Assembly (NCBI GenBank): GCA_963779095.1
Contig: CAVZWU010000011.1
Location: 806,001 to 870,000 of the forward strand
From: Roseiarcus sp963779095
Lineage (GTDB): Bacteria; Pseudomonadota; Alphaproteobacteria; Rhizobiales; Beijerinckiaceae
Direction: 5' to 3'
Length of the DNA stretch: 64,000 bases
Each line of letters starts with the position of its first letter. The stretch's first letter is position 1. The translations under genes and the position numbers were made by a program. This document shows, one piece after another, positions 1 to 8,150 of the stretch. Under the pieces are notes generated by a model that was given only the letters and a program-made list of their open reading frames with translations, ran no database searches and had not been told where the DNA came from.

Positions 1-2
1 CG

Positions 3-317
3 GGCGGCTACGCCAAGGACCCGATCTGGTTGAAGGCGACGGTGGACGCGATGGGCCTGCCGATGCAGATCCTGCCCGAGGTCAATCTCACGATCCTCGG
101 CACCGCGGCCTGCGCGGCCACCGGGGCGGGATTGGCGCCCGACCTGTTCGCGGCCGCCAAGGCGGTCGCGCAGCCGGCTACGGTTCTCGATCCCGATCCG
201 GTCGCCCATGACCGCTATCTCGAACTGCTCTCCGAGTATCGTGAGGCGACGGAGCTGTTGACGCCGCTCATGCACCGTCTGGCGGAGCGCCAGCTGCGGA
301 GCTGGCCTCATGTCTGA
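3..317 (+). CDS. FGGY-family carbohydrate kinase, C-terminal end (partial)
   Basis: The frame is open from the left edge of the window, so only about the last 104 residues are present. The first visible residues read GGYAKDPIW. This resembles the conserved C-terminal domain stretch (GGGAKSxxW type) of xylulokinase/glycerol-kinase family sugar kinases. It is followed by the usual region where an Ala/Gly-rich helix ends the ATPase domain. The stop TGA overlaps the start of the next gene (ATG at 310), so kinase and regulator are translationally coupled. The family phosphorylates pentoses, polyols or related sugars in the cytoplasm. The substrate cannot be told from this fragment. The SorC regulator and deoC remnant downstream suggest a pentose, deoxy-sugar or polyol. 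The family call is fairly secure and the substrate is unknown. Confidence 0.7.
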   Translation, partial: GGYAKDPIWLKATVDAMGLPMQILPEVNLTILGTAACAATGAGLAPDLFAAAKAVAQPATVLDPDPVAHDRYLELLSEYREATELLTPLMHRLAERQLRSWPHV

Positions 318-1341
318 GAGCGTGGACCGCGACGTCCCTTTCCGCAGCCTGTCGATCGAGCAGCGCGAGCTTTTGATGATCCGGGCGGCGAAGAGCTATT
401 ATGATCTCAACATGACGATCGGCGAGGTCGCGGAGGAACTCGGGCTCACGCGCTGGCAGGCGCGCCGCCTCCTGAACGAAGCACGCGAATCCGGCATCGT
501 GCGCATCGAGATCGTGCCGCGGACGGCGCGGAGCCCCGACCTCGAGAGCCGCCTGCAGCGGCGGTTCGACCTCAGGGAAGCCGTGGTGGTGCGGGAGCCC
601 ACGGAGGACGACGAGGCCCTCGCGCTCGACAGCGTGGCGCAGGCGGCCGCGCAGTTCATCGCTTCGCTCGGCCCGATGCCGCTCATCGGCGTCTCGTGGG
701 GGCGGACGATGAGCGCGGTCGCGCGGCGCCTTCCGCCGTTGTGGAACGAGGGCGTCGAGGTTGTCCTTCTGAACGGCGCCATGAACATCCGCGCGCCCTC
801 GGCGCGCACCAACAACACCGCCGAACTTTTCGCCCGCTCCGCCAACGGCGCCGCGACCCTCCTGCCGGTGCCGGCGATCCTCGGCCATGCGGCGACGCGC
901 ATGGCTCTCGAGCAGGACCCGACGATCGCGAGCGTGCTCGCGATCGGACGGCGCGCGCCGGTGATCTGCTTTGGAATGGGCGCGATCGTCAGCGATTCCG
1001 TGCTCGTGCAGTCCGGCTTCATCACGGTCGAGGAGCAGGCGGCGCTCAAGGCCAAGGGCGCGGTTGGCGACATCCTGAGCCGCTTCATCGACGCGTCCGG
1101 CGAGGTCGTCGATCCGGAGCTCGACGCGCGAACCATCGGGCTCGACTTGCGCGATTGCGCCAATCGGGAATTCTCGATCGGCGTCGCGGCGGGCGCGGAG
1201 AAGCATGCCGTCGTGCGCGCCTGCATCCGGGCGCGCTACCTCAATGTGCTCGTCACCGACGAGCCCACGGCCCGGTTCCTTCTCGAAGAGAAGGACAGGC
1301 GAGCGTTTCACGAAAGCGAGGTCGAGAATGAACGTCGCTGA
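310..1341 (+). CDS. SorC/DeoR-type sugar-binding transcriptional regulator
   Basis: This is a 343-residue protein of normal length for the SorC family. Residues about 25-65 form a helix-turn-helix (YYDLNMTIGEVAEELGLTR, then WQARRLLNEAR). Residues about 75-330 form the sugar-phosphate-sensing domain, with the characteristic GVSWGRTM motif near 135 and the FGMGAIVSDS stretch near 230. SorC proteins are effector-controlled regulators of nearby sugar catabolic genes. Here the gene sits between an FGGY kinase (8-base overlap) and a deoC remnant. It therefore most likely controls a pentose or deoxy-sugar operon of which only the right-hand end is in the window. The frame is intact. The ATG at 310 is chosen because it overlaps the kinase stop and gives the standard N-terminus. 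Confidence 0.88.
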   Translation: MSESVDRDVPFRSLSIEQRELLMIRAAKSYYDLNMTIGEVAEELGLTRWQARRLLNEARESGIVRIEIVPRTARSPDLESRLQRRFDLREAVVVREPTEDDEALALDSVAQAAAQFIASLGPMPLIGVSWGRTMSAVARRLPPLWNEGVEVVLLNGAMNIRAPSARTNNTAELFARSANGAATLLPVPAILGHAATRMALEQDPTIASVLAIGRRAPVICFGMGAIVSDSVLVQSGFITVEEQAALKAKGAVGDILSRFIDASGEVVDPELDARTIGLDLRDCANREFSIGVAAGAEKHAVVRACIRARYLNVLVTDEPTARFLLEEKDRRAFHESEVENERR

Positions 1342-1829
1342 AACCGCTCTTCCCACGAGAAGCCACAACCGGCCCCGCAAACCCGGGGACACCGCTCGCC
1401 CCCGATGGGTTTGAAAGCATCGGCGTCAATGCGAGCGCGGTCGAGCGACGCGCCGCGACGCTGACCACGCGCCGGTCGGTCAAGAAGGAATGGCAGGCGG
1501 CGTGGCTCGTGAAGGGCGATGATCTGCATCGACCTGACGACGCTTTCGGGCGACGACACGCCGGGCGCGTGCGCCGGCTCTGCGCCAAGGCGCGCCGTGC
1601 GCTCAGCGACGAACTCATCGAAGCGCTCGATCTCGCCGAAATAGGCCTGACCGTCGCCGCTGTCTGCGTCTACCCGACCATGGTTGAGCCCGCGGTCAAA
1701 GCGCTCGAGGGCTCCGCCATTCCGGTCGCTTCCGTCGCGATCGGCTTCCCGCCGGCATACCTGGCTCTTCCATTGGACGAATTCGGCGGCTTCGTCTCCA
1801 GCGCGAGAAAACCGTTTCGTACGCGCTAA
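1342..1829 (+). pseudogene. deoC: Truncated, frameshifted deoxyribose-phosphate aldolase remnant
   Basis: Translated pieces in two frames match the N-terminal third of DeoC. Around 1425-1510 one frame reads the segment ending SVKKEWQAAWL. Around 1515-1555 a second frame gives the diagnostic IDLTTLSGDDTPG. From about 1560 the first frame resumes with RVRRLCAKARRAL and continues through the conserved AAVCVYPTMVEPAVKALEG, VASV and GFP segment to about 1770. Similarity then fades and a stop follows at 1829. Only about 130 of the usual 250-340 residues are present. The Schiff-base lysine region is missing, so the gene cannot encode an active aldolase. DeoC cleaves 2-deoxyribose-5-phosphate. Its position after an FGGY kinase and a SorC regulator is a common rhizobial arrangement. 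The truncation makes true decay likely here, unlike most frameshifts in this window. Confidence 0.72.
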
Positions 1830-2028
1830 CGAATGCTTCCTAGTCGACCCCGACTTTAGTCTATGTTCGCCCAATAGGGCCAGGGCCTGGCTGGGACATT
1901 CTTTCGGATCCATCGATCGCGCCATGATCGCCGCGTGACCTCGTCGATCTTTGATCTCGACAACCAGGACGCGAGCCCGGCGACAGGCCGATGCAAATAA
2001 GATAGGCATAAACGCGAGTAAACGATAA

Positions 2029-2066
2029 TAAGCGCTAGTAAAATAGCTGGCGTTTACTAGCGTTTA
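2029..2066. repeat. AT-rich imperfect hairpin, tail of dispersed repeat copy A
   Basis: TAAGCGCTAGTAAA (2029-2042) and TTTACTAGCGTTTA (2053-2066) are inverted copies with one mismatch and a 10-base spacer. Related words (AAACGCGAGTAAACG) lie just to the left at about 2009-2024. The block is strikingly AT-rich compared with its surroundings. It abuts the conserved core at 2074-2092 that is shared with a second locus near 60.85 kb. Confidence 0.75.
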
Positions 2067-2125
2067 TTTTTCTGAATCGGGACTTTTCAATGAGTTGCGA
2101 GCGATTGGAATAAAAAAATTTCCGC
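2067..2125 (-). repeat. Dispersed repeat copy A, conserved core
   Basis: Read on the minus strand, this contains CATTGAAAAGTCCCGATTC (2092 down to 2074). It is preceded by GCAACT and a GGAAATTTTTTTATT run, and followed by AATAAA and a palindromic tail. The same order and nearly the same sequence (32 of 36 positions in the best-aligned stretch) occur on the plus strand around 60,818-60,876. The two copies face opposite directions about 58.7 kb apart. Function unknown. Confidence 0.7.
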
Positions 2126-2477
2126 CTTCGTCCCGGCTCGCGCGCCGGTTGTGGTTGAGCCAGGTTTTCAAACAGCCACTGCCTCACCCGCGCGGCTGCC
2201 GGGCAGGCACGAAGCGGATTCCGCAATCAAGAACAGCGTGGAGCAAAGTTCTGATTTTGTCAAGACGGCAAATCACTCCGACGGGCAAAGTCCCCCGGCA
2301 GACGCAGGCCCGTCTCGAGGTCTCGGGCCCTTCGGGCCAGCCCGTTTCCCGCGGCGCCGAACCAAAGCTCCCCCAGGTCGGGCGCCCGGTTCGATTCAAC
2401 TTGAAAAGCAGGACGGCGTACTGGAGCGATATTGTCGGCTGAGCCGCGATTTTGGTGACAGGGGGCATTCGAACGGG

Positions 2478-2560
2478 GATGACGCCAAAAAAGCGATGAC
2501 GGTTCAAAACATGCTGGACATGACGTCCGGCATCACTTGGGAAGCGCGGTTGACGATCGG
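2478..2560 (+). pseudogene. Short fragment resembling a beta-lactamase-fold serine hydrolase
   Basis: A short stretch reads DDAKKAMTVQNMLDMTSGITW, split here as DDAKKAMTVQ and NMLDMTSGITW. It resembles the segment just after the SxxK motif in class C beta-lactamase-like serine hydrolases (typically TVQHLLxMTSGLxW). The surrounding frame has no further similarity and reaches a stop at 2579. No SxxK or YxN motif is visible. This is only about 25 residues of match, so it is either a relic or chance. The rest of 1830-2713 has no supportable gene apart from the repeat. Confidence 0.3.
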
Positions 2561-2713
2561 CTGCACGGTCTCGGCGTGATGCTCGACGAGCGCCATTTCT
2601 GTCATTTAGGCCGCAGGGTTTCGCCGACGACGACGCATCAAGGCGCGCAATCCCTTCAACGAAAAAGGGCCAACATCGGAGCCGGTTCATACATGCCAAG
2701 CACCCCGCCGTCG

Positions 2714-3439
2714 TCAGACCGCTTCTTCCTCGATGTTCCCTCCGAGGAACAGGTGGCCCACCCGCCGATCGGCGAGAAGCGTGTCGGCTCGGTCGTGCAT
2801 CCGGGTCTGACCCAATTCAAGGACGAGCCCGTAGTCGGACATCGCCAGCGCCGCCTTGGCGTTCTGCTCCACCATCAGCACCGTCACGCCGTTGTCGCGC
2901 AGCTTCTGCAACGTGACGAAGACCTCGTGCACCAAGTTGGGCGAGAGCCCGATGGAGGGTTCGTCGATCAGGATGAGCTTTGGGTCGAGGATCAGCGATC
3001 GGGCAATCTCCAACTGCTTCTGCTGGCCGCCGGAGAGCGCGATCGCCTTTTGATGCTGACGCTGCCGCAGCATCGGGAACTGCTCCATGACTTCCTCGAT
3101 TCGCGCGCGAACCTTCGGCTGATCGGACGAGGTCACGCCGCCGAGCTCGAGATTGTGCCAAACTGAAAGCTGCGGAATCAGGTTGCGGCCCTGCGGCACA
3201 TAAGTGACCCCATGGCCTATCATCTGAGCCGGCTTGGCGCCGGTCACATCCTTCCCGTCGAGCAGAATCATCCCGGAATGGATGTTCAGCAATCCGAAGA
3301 TCGCCTTGAAGACGGTCGATTTTCCCGCTCCATTCGGCCCGATCATCGTCGTGATCGACGCGCGCGGGATCGCAAAGCTCACCCCGTTCAGGATGGTGAT
3401 CTTGCCGTAGCCGCCATAGACGTCCTTCACCTCCAGCAC
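2714..3439 (-). CDS. livF: Branched-chain amino-acid-type ABC transporter ATP-binding protein LivF
   Basis: This 241-residue cytoplasmic ATPase is full length for LivF. It has a Walker A GPNGAGKST at about 34-42, the signature ALSGGQQKQLE near 135 and a Walker B LILIDEP near 157. The GTG at 3439 is taken as start because it opens directly on the family N-terminus (LEVKDVYGGYG), one base from the livG stop. Known LivF proteins pair with LivG to energise HAAT-family importers of branched-chain amino acids. Relatives import amides, urea or aromatic acids, so the substrate is not settled by sequence. It is the last gene of a livK-H-M-G-F operon. The frame is intact. Confidence 0.92.
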   Translation of the reverse strand: MLEVKDVYGGYGKITILNGVSFAIPRASITTMIGPNGAGKSTVFKAIFGLLNIHSGMILLDGKDVTGAKPAQMIGHGVTYVPQGRNLIPQLSVWHNLELGGVTSSDQPKVRARIEEVMEQFPMLRQRQHQKAIALSGGQQKQLEIARSLILDPKLILIDEPSIGLSPNLVHEVFVTLQKLRDNGVTVLMVEQNAKAALAMSDYGLVLELGQTRMHDRADTLLADRRVGHLFLGGNIEEEAV

Positions 3440-3440
3440 G

Positions 3441-4187
3441 TCATCCTCCGAGATAGGCGTCGATGACGGTCGGGTTGGCGCGCACCTCCTCCGGCGGGCC
3501 TTCGGCGATGATCCGACCCTCCGCGAGAACGATGATGCGGGAGCACAGCGACATCACGAACTCCATGTTGTGCTCGATCACCACGAAGGTCGTCCCATGC
3601 TCGCGGTTGTAGCTCGCGAGCCGCTCCTTCAGCGCGGCGAGCATGGTCAGGTTCACCCCGCCGGCCGGTTCGTCCAGAAGAACGAGGCTTGGCCCCGCCA
3701 TGAAGGCCATCGCCGCGTCGACCAGCTTCTGCTGCCCGTAGGACAGCGAGCCCGCCGTCTCGTCGCGCAGATGGGTCAGGCGGAAGAATTCGATCAGTTG
3801 GTCGGCTTCCGCCGTCAGCCCGGCGTCGGGAGCGCCGAGGAGCCGCGACAGCAGGCTGCCGCGATGTTCTTGGCCCGCGAGAATGATGTTGTCGATGACC
3901 GACATCTGCGGAAAGACCGAGAGCTGCTGGAACGTCCGTCCGACGCCGAGCCTGTTCAATTCGTAAGCGCGACGGCCGGAAACGGACCGCCCGTTCACCT
4001 CCACTTTCCCCCGGTCCGGAGTGAGCTGGCCGAGGATGCAGTTGAAGAGCGTAGACTTCCCCGAGCCGTTCGGCCCGATCAATCCGAGGATCTCCCCGGG
4101 GCGCACGTCGAAGCTCACGCCGTCCACAGCGCGGATCGCTCCGAACGTCTTGGAAATGTCGCGCACCGAAAGCACGGGAGCACTCAT
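3441..4187 (-). CDS. livG: Branched-chain amino-acid-type ABC transporter ATP-binding protein LivG
   Basis: This 248-residue ATPase has Walker A GPNGSGKST at 38-46, a Q-loop VGRTFQQLSVF, the signature SLSYGQQK and Walker B LVLLDEP. It ends with the C-terminal extension typical of LivG (EEVRANPTVIDAYLGG), which distinguishes it from LivF. The ATG at 4187 overlaps the livM stop as ATGA, so the two are coupled. Upstream codons in the same frame (to 5222) are a shadow of livM and livH, not part of this protein. Intact. Confidence 0.92.
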   Translation of the reverse strand: MSAPVLSVRDISKTFGAIRAVDGVSFDVRPGEILGLIGPNGSGKSTLFNCILGQLTPDRGKVEVNGRSVSGRRAYELNRLGVGRTFQQLSVFPQMSVIDNIILAGQEHRGSLLSRLLGAPDAGLTAEADQLIEFFRLTHLRDETAGSLSYGQQKLVDAAMAFMAGPSLVLLDEPAGGVNLTMLAALKERLASYNREHGTTFVVIEHNMEFVMSLCSRIIVLAEGRIIAEGPPEEVRANPTVIDAYLGG

Positions 4188-5161
4188 AGCTGAGCTCCGA
4201 CCTTCATATCGGCGCGCGCCTCGCGCTTTGGCCGGAACCGGTCGCTGAGCCGCCGCCCGAGGCCGATCAGGCCGGTCGGGCAGAATACCATCAGCGCAAT
4301 CACCGCCGCGGCGTAGATCATCAGATAATAACCTTCGGTGAACCTCAGAAATTCCGGCAACAGGATGACCACCGCCGCACCGAGCACCGGCCCGAAGAAA
4401 AGGCCGGCGCCGCCGACCACCACCATCAAGAGGACCCTGAGCGACTGGGCGAAGGCGAATGACGCCGGCTCGATATATTGCACGAGCGGCGAAATCAGCG
4501 CGCCGGCGAGACCGCCAAAGGCCGATCCAATGGCGAATGCCAGCAGCGTGATCCGACGCGTGTCGACGCCGAGGCTTTCGGCGCGGATCGGGTTTTCGCG
4601 CAAGCCCTTGAACGCGCGGCCCCAAGGAGACCGCACGACGCCCCACATCAGCGCGGCGGCCACGACGAAAACGATCAGCGTGAAATAGTAGAACGGCAGA
4701 TTCTTTGCGGTGTTGAAGGCCGAGAAATCCGGACGCGGCAGCCCGGAAAGACCTTCTGAGCCGCCGGTCAGCCATTCCTCGTTCCGGGCGACGAGGAAGA
4801 ACAGCGTGTTGAACGCAAGCGTCACGAAGGCGAGGAAATGCCCCTGTACGCGCAACGCCGGAAAGCCCAGCGCCAATCCGACGACGAAGCACAGCGCCAC
4901 CCCGGCCGGCGCCGCCAATAACCACGGAACGCCCGCCAGCGTCAGGAGCGCCGTCACATAAGCGCCGATGCCCATGAACGAGGCCTGCGCCAGCGAAATC
5001 TGTCCGGCGTAGCCGAGCGTCAGGTTCAGCCCCATCGCGGCGATCGAATAAATCAGCCAGGAGCAGAGGATGTAGATGATGTAATCTGTCTGTCCCAGCG
5101 GGGCCACGATCAGTGCGGCGAGGCCGAGGATGAGGAGAATTGGCGTCAGCCACCCCTTCAT
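4184..5161 (-). CDS. livM: Branched-chain amino-acid-type ABC transporter permease LivM
   Basis: This 325-residue inner-membrane permease has many hydrophobic segments. It carries the LivM hallmarks NLTLGYAGQISLAQASFMGIGAY near 45 and the EAA-like cytoplasmic loop GRAFKGLRENPIRAESLGVD near 190. The start ATG at 5161 overlaps the livH stop (ATGA). It forms the membrane channel with LivH. The C-terminus (RRLSDRFRPKREARADMKVGAQL) is short, hydrophilic and presumably cytoplasmic. Intact. Confidence 0.92.
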   Translation of the reverse strand: MKGWLTPILLILGLAALIVAPLGQTDYIIYILCSWLIYSIAAMGLNLTLGYAGQISLAQASFMGIGAYVTALLTLAGVPWLLAAPAGVALCFVVGLALGFPALRVQGHFLAFVTLAFNTLFFLVARNEEWLTGGSEGLSGLPRPDFSAFNTAKNLPFYYFTLIVFVVAAALMWGVVRSPWGRAFKGLRENPIRAESLGVDTRRITLLAFAIGSAFGGLAGALISPLVQYIEPASFAFAQSLRVLLMVVVGGAGLFFGPVLGAAVVILLPEFLRFTEGYYLMIYAAAVIALMVFCPTGLIGLGRRLSDRFRPKREARADMKVGAQL

Positions 5162-6039
5162 CAGACCTTCCTCCCCTCGTCGACGCCGAGAAGCCCCTGG
5201 GGCCGCCACAGGATGATGACAATCAACAGCACCAGCGGCAACGCCGCGCGGTATTCCGTCGTCACGTAGGTGGCTGTGAGGTTGTCCAGCACGCCGATCA
5301 GCAGACCGCCAGCGAGCGCCCCACGGATCTGGTTGAAGCCGCCGACGATGGCCGCGATGAAGGCGACGAGCCCAAGGGTCTCGCCGTTGGAGAACTTGGC
5401 GAGATAGATCGGCGAGATCAGGAAGGACGCCAGCGCCGCCAGCGCCGCGTTCACCAGGAAAGTATAGAGAACCATCCGCTTGATGTTCACCCCGAGGATC
5501 TCCGCCACTCCCGGGTTCTGCGCCGTGGCCTGCATGCACCTACCCGTCCGGGTGCGGTCGAGAAATAGGGTCAGCCCCGCCACGATGGCGAGCGAGACGA
5601 CCAGGTTCATGATGTCCTGAACGGAAACAACCGCCCCGCCCCAATTCATAGTCGTCTGCGGGAAAAGGCTCGGGAAAGGCTGGGCCTCGGCGCCGTAGAA
5701 CTGCTTCACGCCTTCCTTAAGAAAAATCGACAGCGCCATTGTCGCGATGATGAGCGGCAGCCCGCCGTTCGGCAGCATCGGCGCGACGACGACCCTCTGG
5801 AACAGAAGCCCCAGCACAATCACCGCCAAGATCAGCCCGAAGACGAGCGCCAGCCAGAGCGGCATATGTAGCCAGTGAACGCCAATCAGCACGAAGAAGG
5901 CCGGCAGCATGACAAACTCGCCTTGGGCGAAGTTCACGGTCTGTGCCGCCTGCCAGATCAGCGTGAATCCGATAGCAGCGAGCGCGTAGATCGCGCCAGT
6001 GGACAAGCCCGAAAGCAAGACTTGCAGGAATTGCGACAC
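5161..6039 (-). CDS. livH: Branched-chain amino-acid-type ABC transporter permease LivH
   Basis: This 292-residue integral membrane protein matches the LivH family over its length. It has an N-terminal GLSTGAIYALAAIGFTLIW, NFAQGEF near 38, and the coupling-loop region TAQNPGVAEILGVNIKRM near 188. The GTG at 6039 is the best start, 50 bases after the substrate-binding protein gene. It acts with LivM as the translocation pathway. Intact. Confidence 0.92.
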   Translation of the reverse strand: MSQFLQVLLSGLSTGAIYALAAIGFTLIWQAAQTVNFAQGEFVMLPAFFVLIGVHWLHMPLWLALVFGLILAVIVLGLLFQRVVVAPMLPNGGLPLIIATMALSIFLKEGVKQFYGAEAQPFPSLFPQTTMNWGGAVVSVQDIMNLVVSLAIVAGLTLFLDRTRTGRCMQATAQNPGVAEILGVNIKRMVLYTFLVNAALAALASFLISPIYLAKFSNGETLGLVAFIAAIVGGFNQIRGALAGGLLIGVLDNLTATYVTTEYRAALPLVLLIVIILWRPQGLLGVDEGRKV

Positions 6040-6089
6040 GGAGGCGCCCTTGGGGCGCAGCGGCCGATGCGACCGCCGCCCCGGTCTCG

Positions 6090-7233
6090 TCAGTTCGCCG
6101 GCACGGTTCCGATCACCACCTGCTTGCCGTCTTTCACCTGAGTCATGAAGCTCTCACGGCTCAGTTCGCCGTTCTGGTCCCACGAGGTCGTCAACAGCAT
6201 GTTCGGATATTTGGCGACGTCAAGCGTCAGGCCATGAAGCTTGTCGGCGAGCGCCTTCCGATCGAATTTGCCGACGAGTTCGGTGGCGTATTTGATCGCG
6301 TAGACGCCGATATAGCCCTTGATCCCGTTGTGGTCGGTATCGCGGTTATAGCGCTTTTTGAATTTCGCCACGAAATTCTCGATCGACGGGATGGGCGCCG
6401 AAGTCGCCAGGCCCACATGAGCGTAGGCCCCTTCGGCCGCGCCGCCGGCGAGATCGATCACCTTCTGCCCGGTCAAGGTGACCTCGCCGACGAGCGGAAC
6501 GGTCAACCCCTCCTTCTTGGCCTCCTTAAGGAAGCGCGCATCCTCCTCCTCATTCATATAGACGAAGACGCTTTGCGCCCCAGACTGCTTGATCTTCGAA
6601 ACGTCGGGGGAGAAATCCGTCTGACCCTGCTCGCTCGGCACGTCGGCCACGACCTGAATGCCGGCCTTTTTCATCTGGGCGACGAACACGCCATGGCCGC
6701 CCTTGCCGAAGTCGTTGTTCACCCATTCGACGGCGATCTTGCCCACCTTCAGCTGGTCCCTGAAAAAGGGCGTCAAGGCGGGCACCCCCTTTTCCGAGCC
6801 GGACGAGGTCCGGAAGATATAGGGGTTGTGCCTCTCAGTGATGTTCGGCGCTTCGGCCCCGGTGAACTGCGGCACGCCCGCCTGCTGCGCAACGATCATG
6901 TTCACGATGGTGGAGCCGGAATAGACCGTTCCCATGATCACATAGGCGCCCGAAATCGATCGCCTTCTGCACGAGCGCGCGCGAGGTCATCGGGTCGGTC
7001 TGAGTGTCCATGTCGGTCATCTCGATCTTCTTGCCGAGAATGCCGCCCGCGCCGTTGATCTCGTCGACGGCCATATGCGCGCCGTCGTGGAAGTTCGTGC
7101 CGGCCACCGCGCCTGCGCCCGAGAGCTCGCATACGCAAGGGATTTTGACCGTGTCGTCCGCCAACGCCGCGCCAGCGGTTAGGCTTATCGCCGCGGCCAG
7201 AGCGCTTGTCGCAACGAACTTCCGTCTGTTCAT
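6090..7233 (-). CDS. livK: Liv-type periplasmic substrate-binding protein (one frameshift)
   Basis: The N-terminus has a signal peptide with a Tat-like twin arginine (NRRKF, then an Ala-rich hydrophobic core ending AGAALA). It is followed by the Peripla_BP_6 start CVCELSGAGAVAGTNFHDGA and INGAGGILGKKIE. The frame breaks at about 6950. Upstream reads KAIDFG, and downstream resumes in another frame with YVIMGTVYSGST. Total length is 3n+1, and one extra G in a GGG run explains the break. Restored, the protein is about 380 residues, normal for the family. It is the first gene of the Liv operon and supplies ligand to LivHM. The intact reading frame on both sides suggests a base-calling error rather than loss. 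Ligand unknown. Confidence 0.85.
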
Positions 7234-7785
7234 CCCTTCTCCTCCCTTTTGTCCGGGCTCACCAAGTTGGTCAATCCGGCGAAAGTCAGTTGTATGGGGA
7301 AGCCGACCTCATGTCGAACGTCCGCCCCGGCGAACGCCGGCGGCGCGGGTGATGGTCGGGAGACGCGACCGCGGTCGTCGCAAGCCGCTTGCCGTCGCAC
7401 CTGCGACGTTGGCGGTCGCGACCCGCGATGTTTGCTAAACGTCGAATTCGAGCCGGCCGTCGTGCGCAAATACCGGTTGTTCGCCCACGGCTTGCCGAAC
7501 GGGGTCATATCGGCCGGTCCCAGTACGGAAGGCATGAGCCAGGACCGGTTTATTCACGGATCGAATTTCAAGCAGTCCCATTCTGCCGTCTCCAATTGGT
7601 CGCTTGTCGTGGCGGCGCCGGGGCTCGCGCCAAGACCGGTCGCGCGGGACTGCGCGCTCAGGTCAAGCCGTGGACGATCCGCCACCCCGGATGCTGACCG
7701 AATCAGGTTCAACGTCTCGAATGATCATTACCCACCAGCCAATCGATCATGGTGCCCACGGCTGCTCGTATGTCGCGAGATCATA
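7234..7785. other. Gene-poor stretch between livK and a dehydratase fragment
   Basis: About 550 bases with no reading frame resembling a known family on either strand. It must hold the promoter of the leftward Liv operon, but I cannot point to a convincing -35/-10 pair. No strong hairpin was seen. Confidence 0.4.
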
Positions 7786-8150
7786 GTAAGGCGCGGCTAC
7801 GAGACGCGGAACTTCCGAGCGGGCGGCGAGAAAGCTCCACCTCATGCACGAGCTCAGCGCTCGCCCGCTTTGCCTCTGCTCCAACGTCTCGCCGGATGCG
7901 ATCGACGACCCTGGGCGCGCCGCCCGGGACCTCGCGGAACTGGCCGATCTCTCCCGCCAGCACGGCATGCGGATCGGCTACGAGGCGCTCGCCTGGGGCC
8001 GGTGGGTCAAGGACTGGACCACCGCCTGGGAGATCGTGCGCGCCGCCGATCGCGATAATCTCGGAATCGTGCTCGACAGCTTTCATATCTGCACCCGCGG
8101 CAACCCGATCGAGCCGATTGCCGCCCGGCCGGACCGGCCGCTTGCGTTTC
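7786..8150 (+). pseudogene. Fragment of a sugar-phosphate isomerase/3-dehydroshikimate dehydratase-type TIM barrel
   Basis: From about 7810 one frame reads SERAARKLHLMHEL, then CSNVSPDAIDDPGRAARDLAELADLSRQHGMRIGYEALAWG, then DNLGIVLDSFH. These are the central beta strands of the AP-endonuclease-2-like family that includes QuiC/AsbF-type 3-dehydroshikimate dehydratases. The metal-ligand segments YEALAWG and LDSFH are present. The N-terminal third and everything after about residue 115 are missing. The match stops at the end of the neighbouring oxidoreductase gene, which faces it. It is a relic of a larger gene (normally about 280 residues, or about 630 as an HPPD fusion), probably left by a deletion. 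Confidence 0.6.

Noticed and set aside
268..1392. Long minus-strand reading frame opposite the SorC regulator
   Set aside because: It mirrors a clear SorC-family gene, is Arg/Asp-rich, and matches no family. High-GC third positions create such antisense frames throughout the window (also at 13,208-14,584, 15,848-17,224, 30,288-31,430 and 61,449-62,603).
2029..2066. The AT-rich hairpin as a rho-independent terminator for deoC or livF
   Set aside because: It is about 200 bases past the deoC remnant and 650 bases beyond livF, has an AT-rich stem, and belongs to a repeat found elsewhere in an unrelated context.
3441..5222. A 593-residue minus-strand frame as one LivM-LivG fusion
   Set aside because: Only the last 248 residues are LivG. 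The upstream part is an out-of-frame shadow of livM and livH, and the real livG ATG at 4187 overlaps the livM stop.
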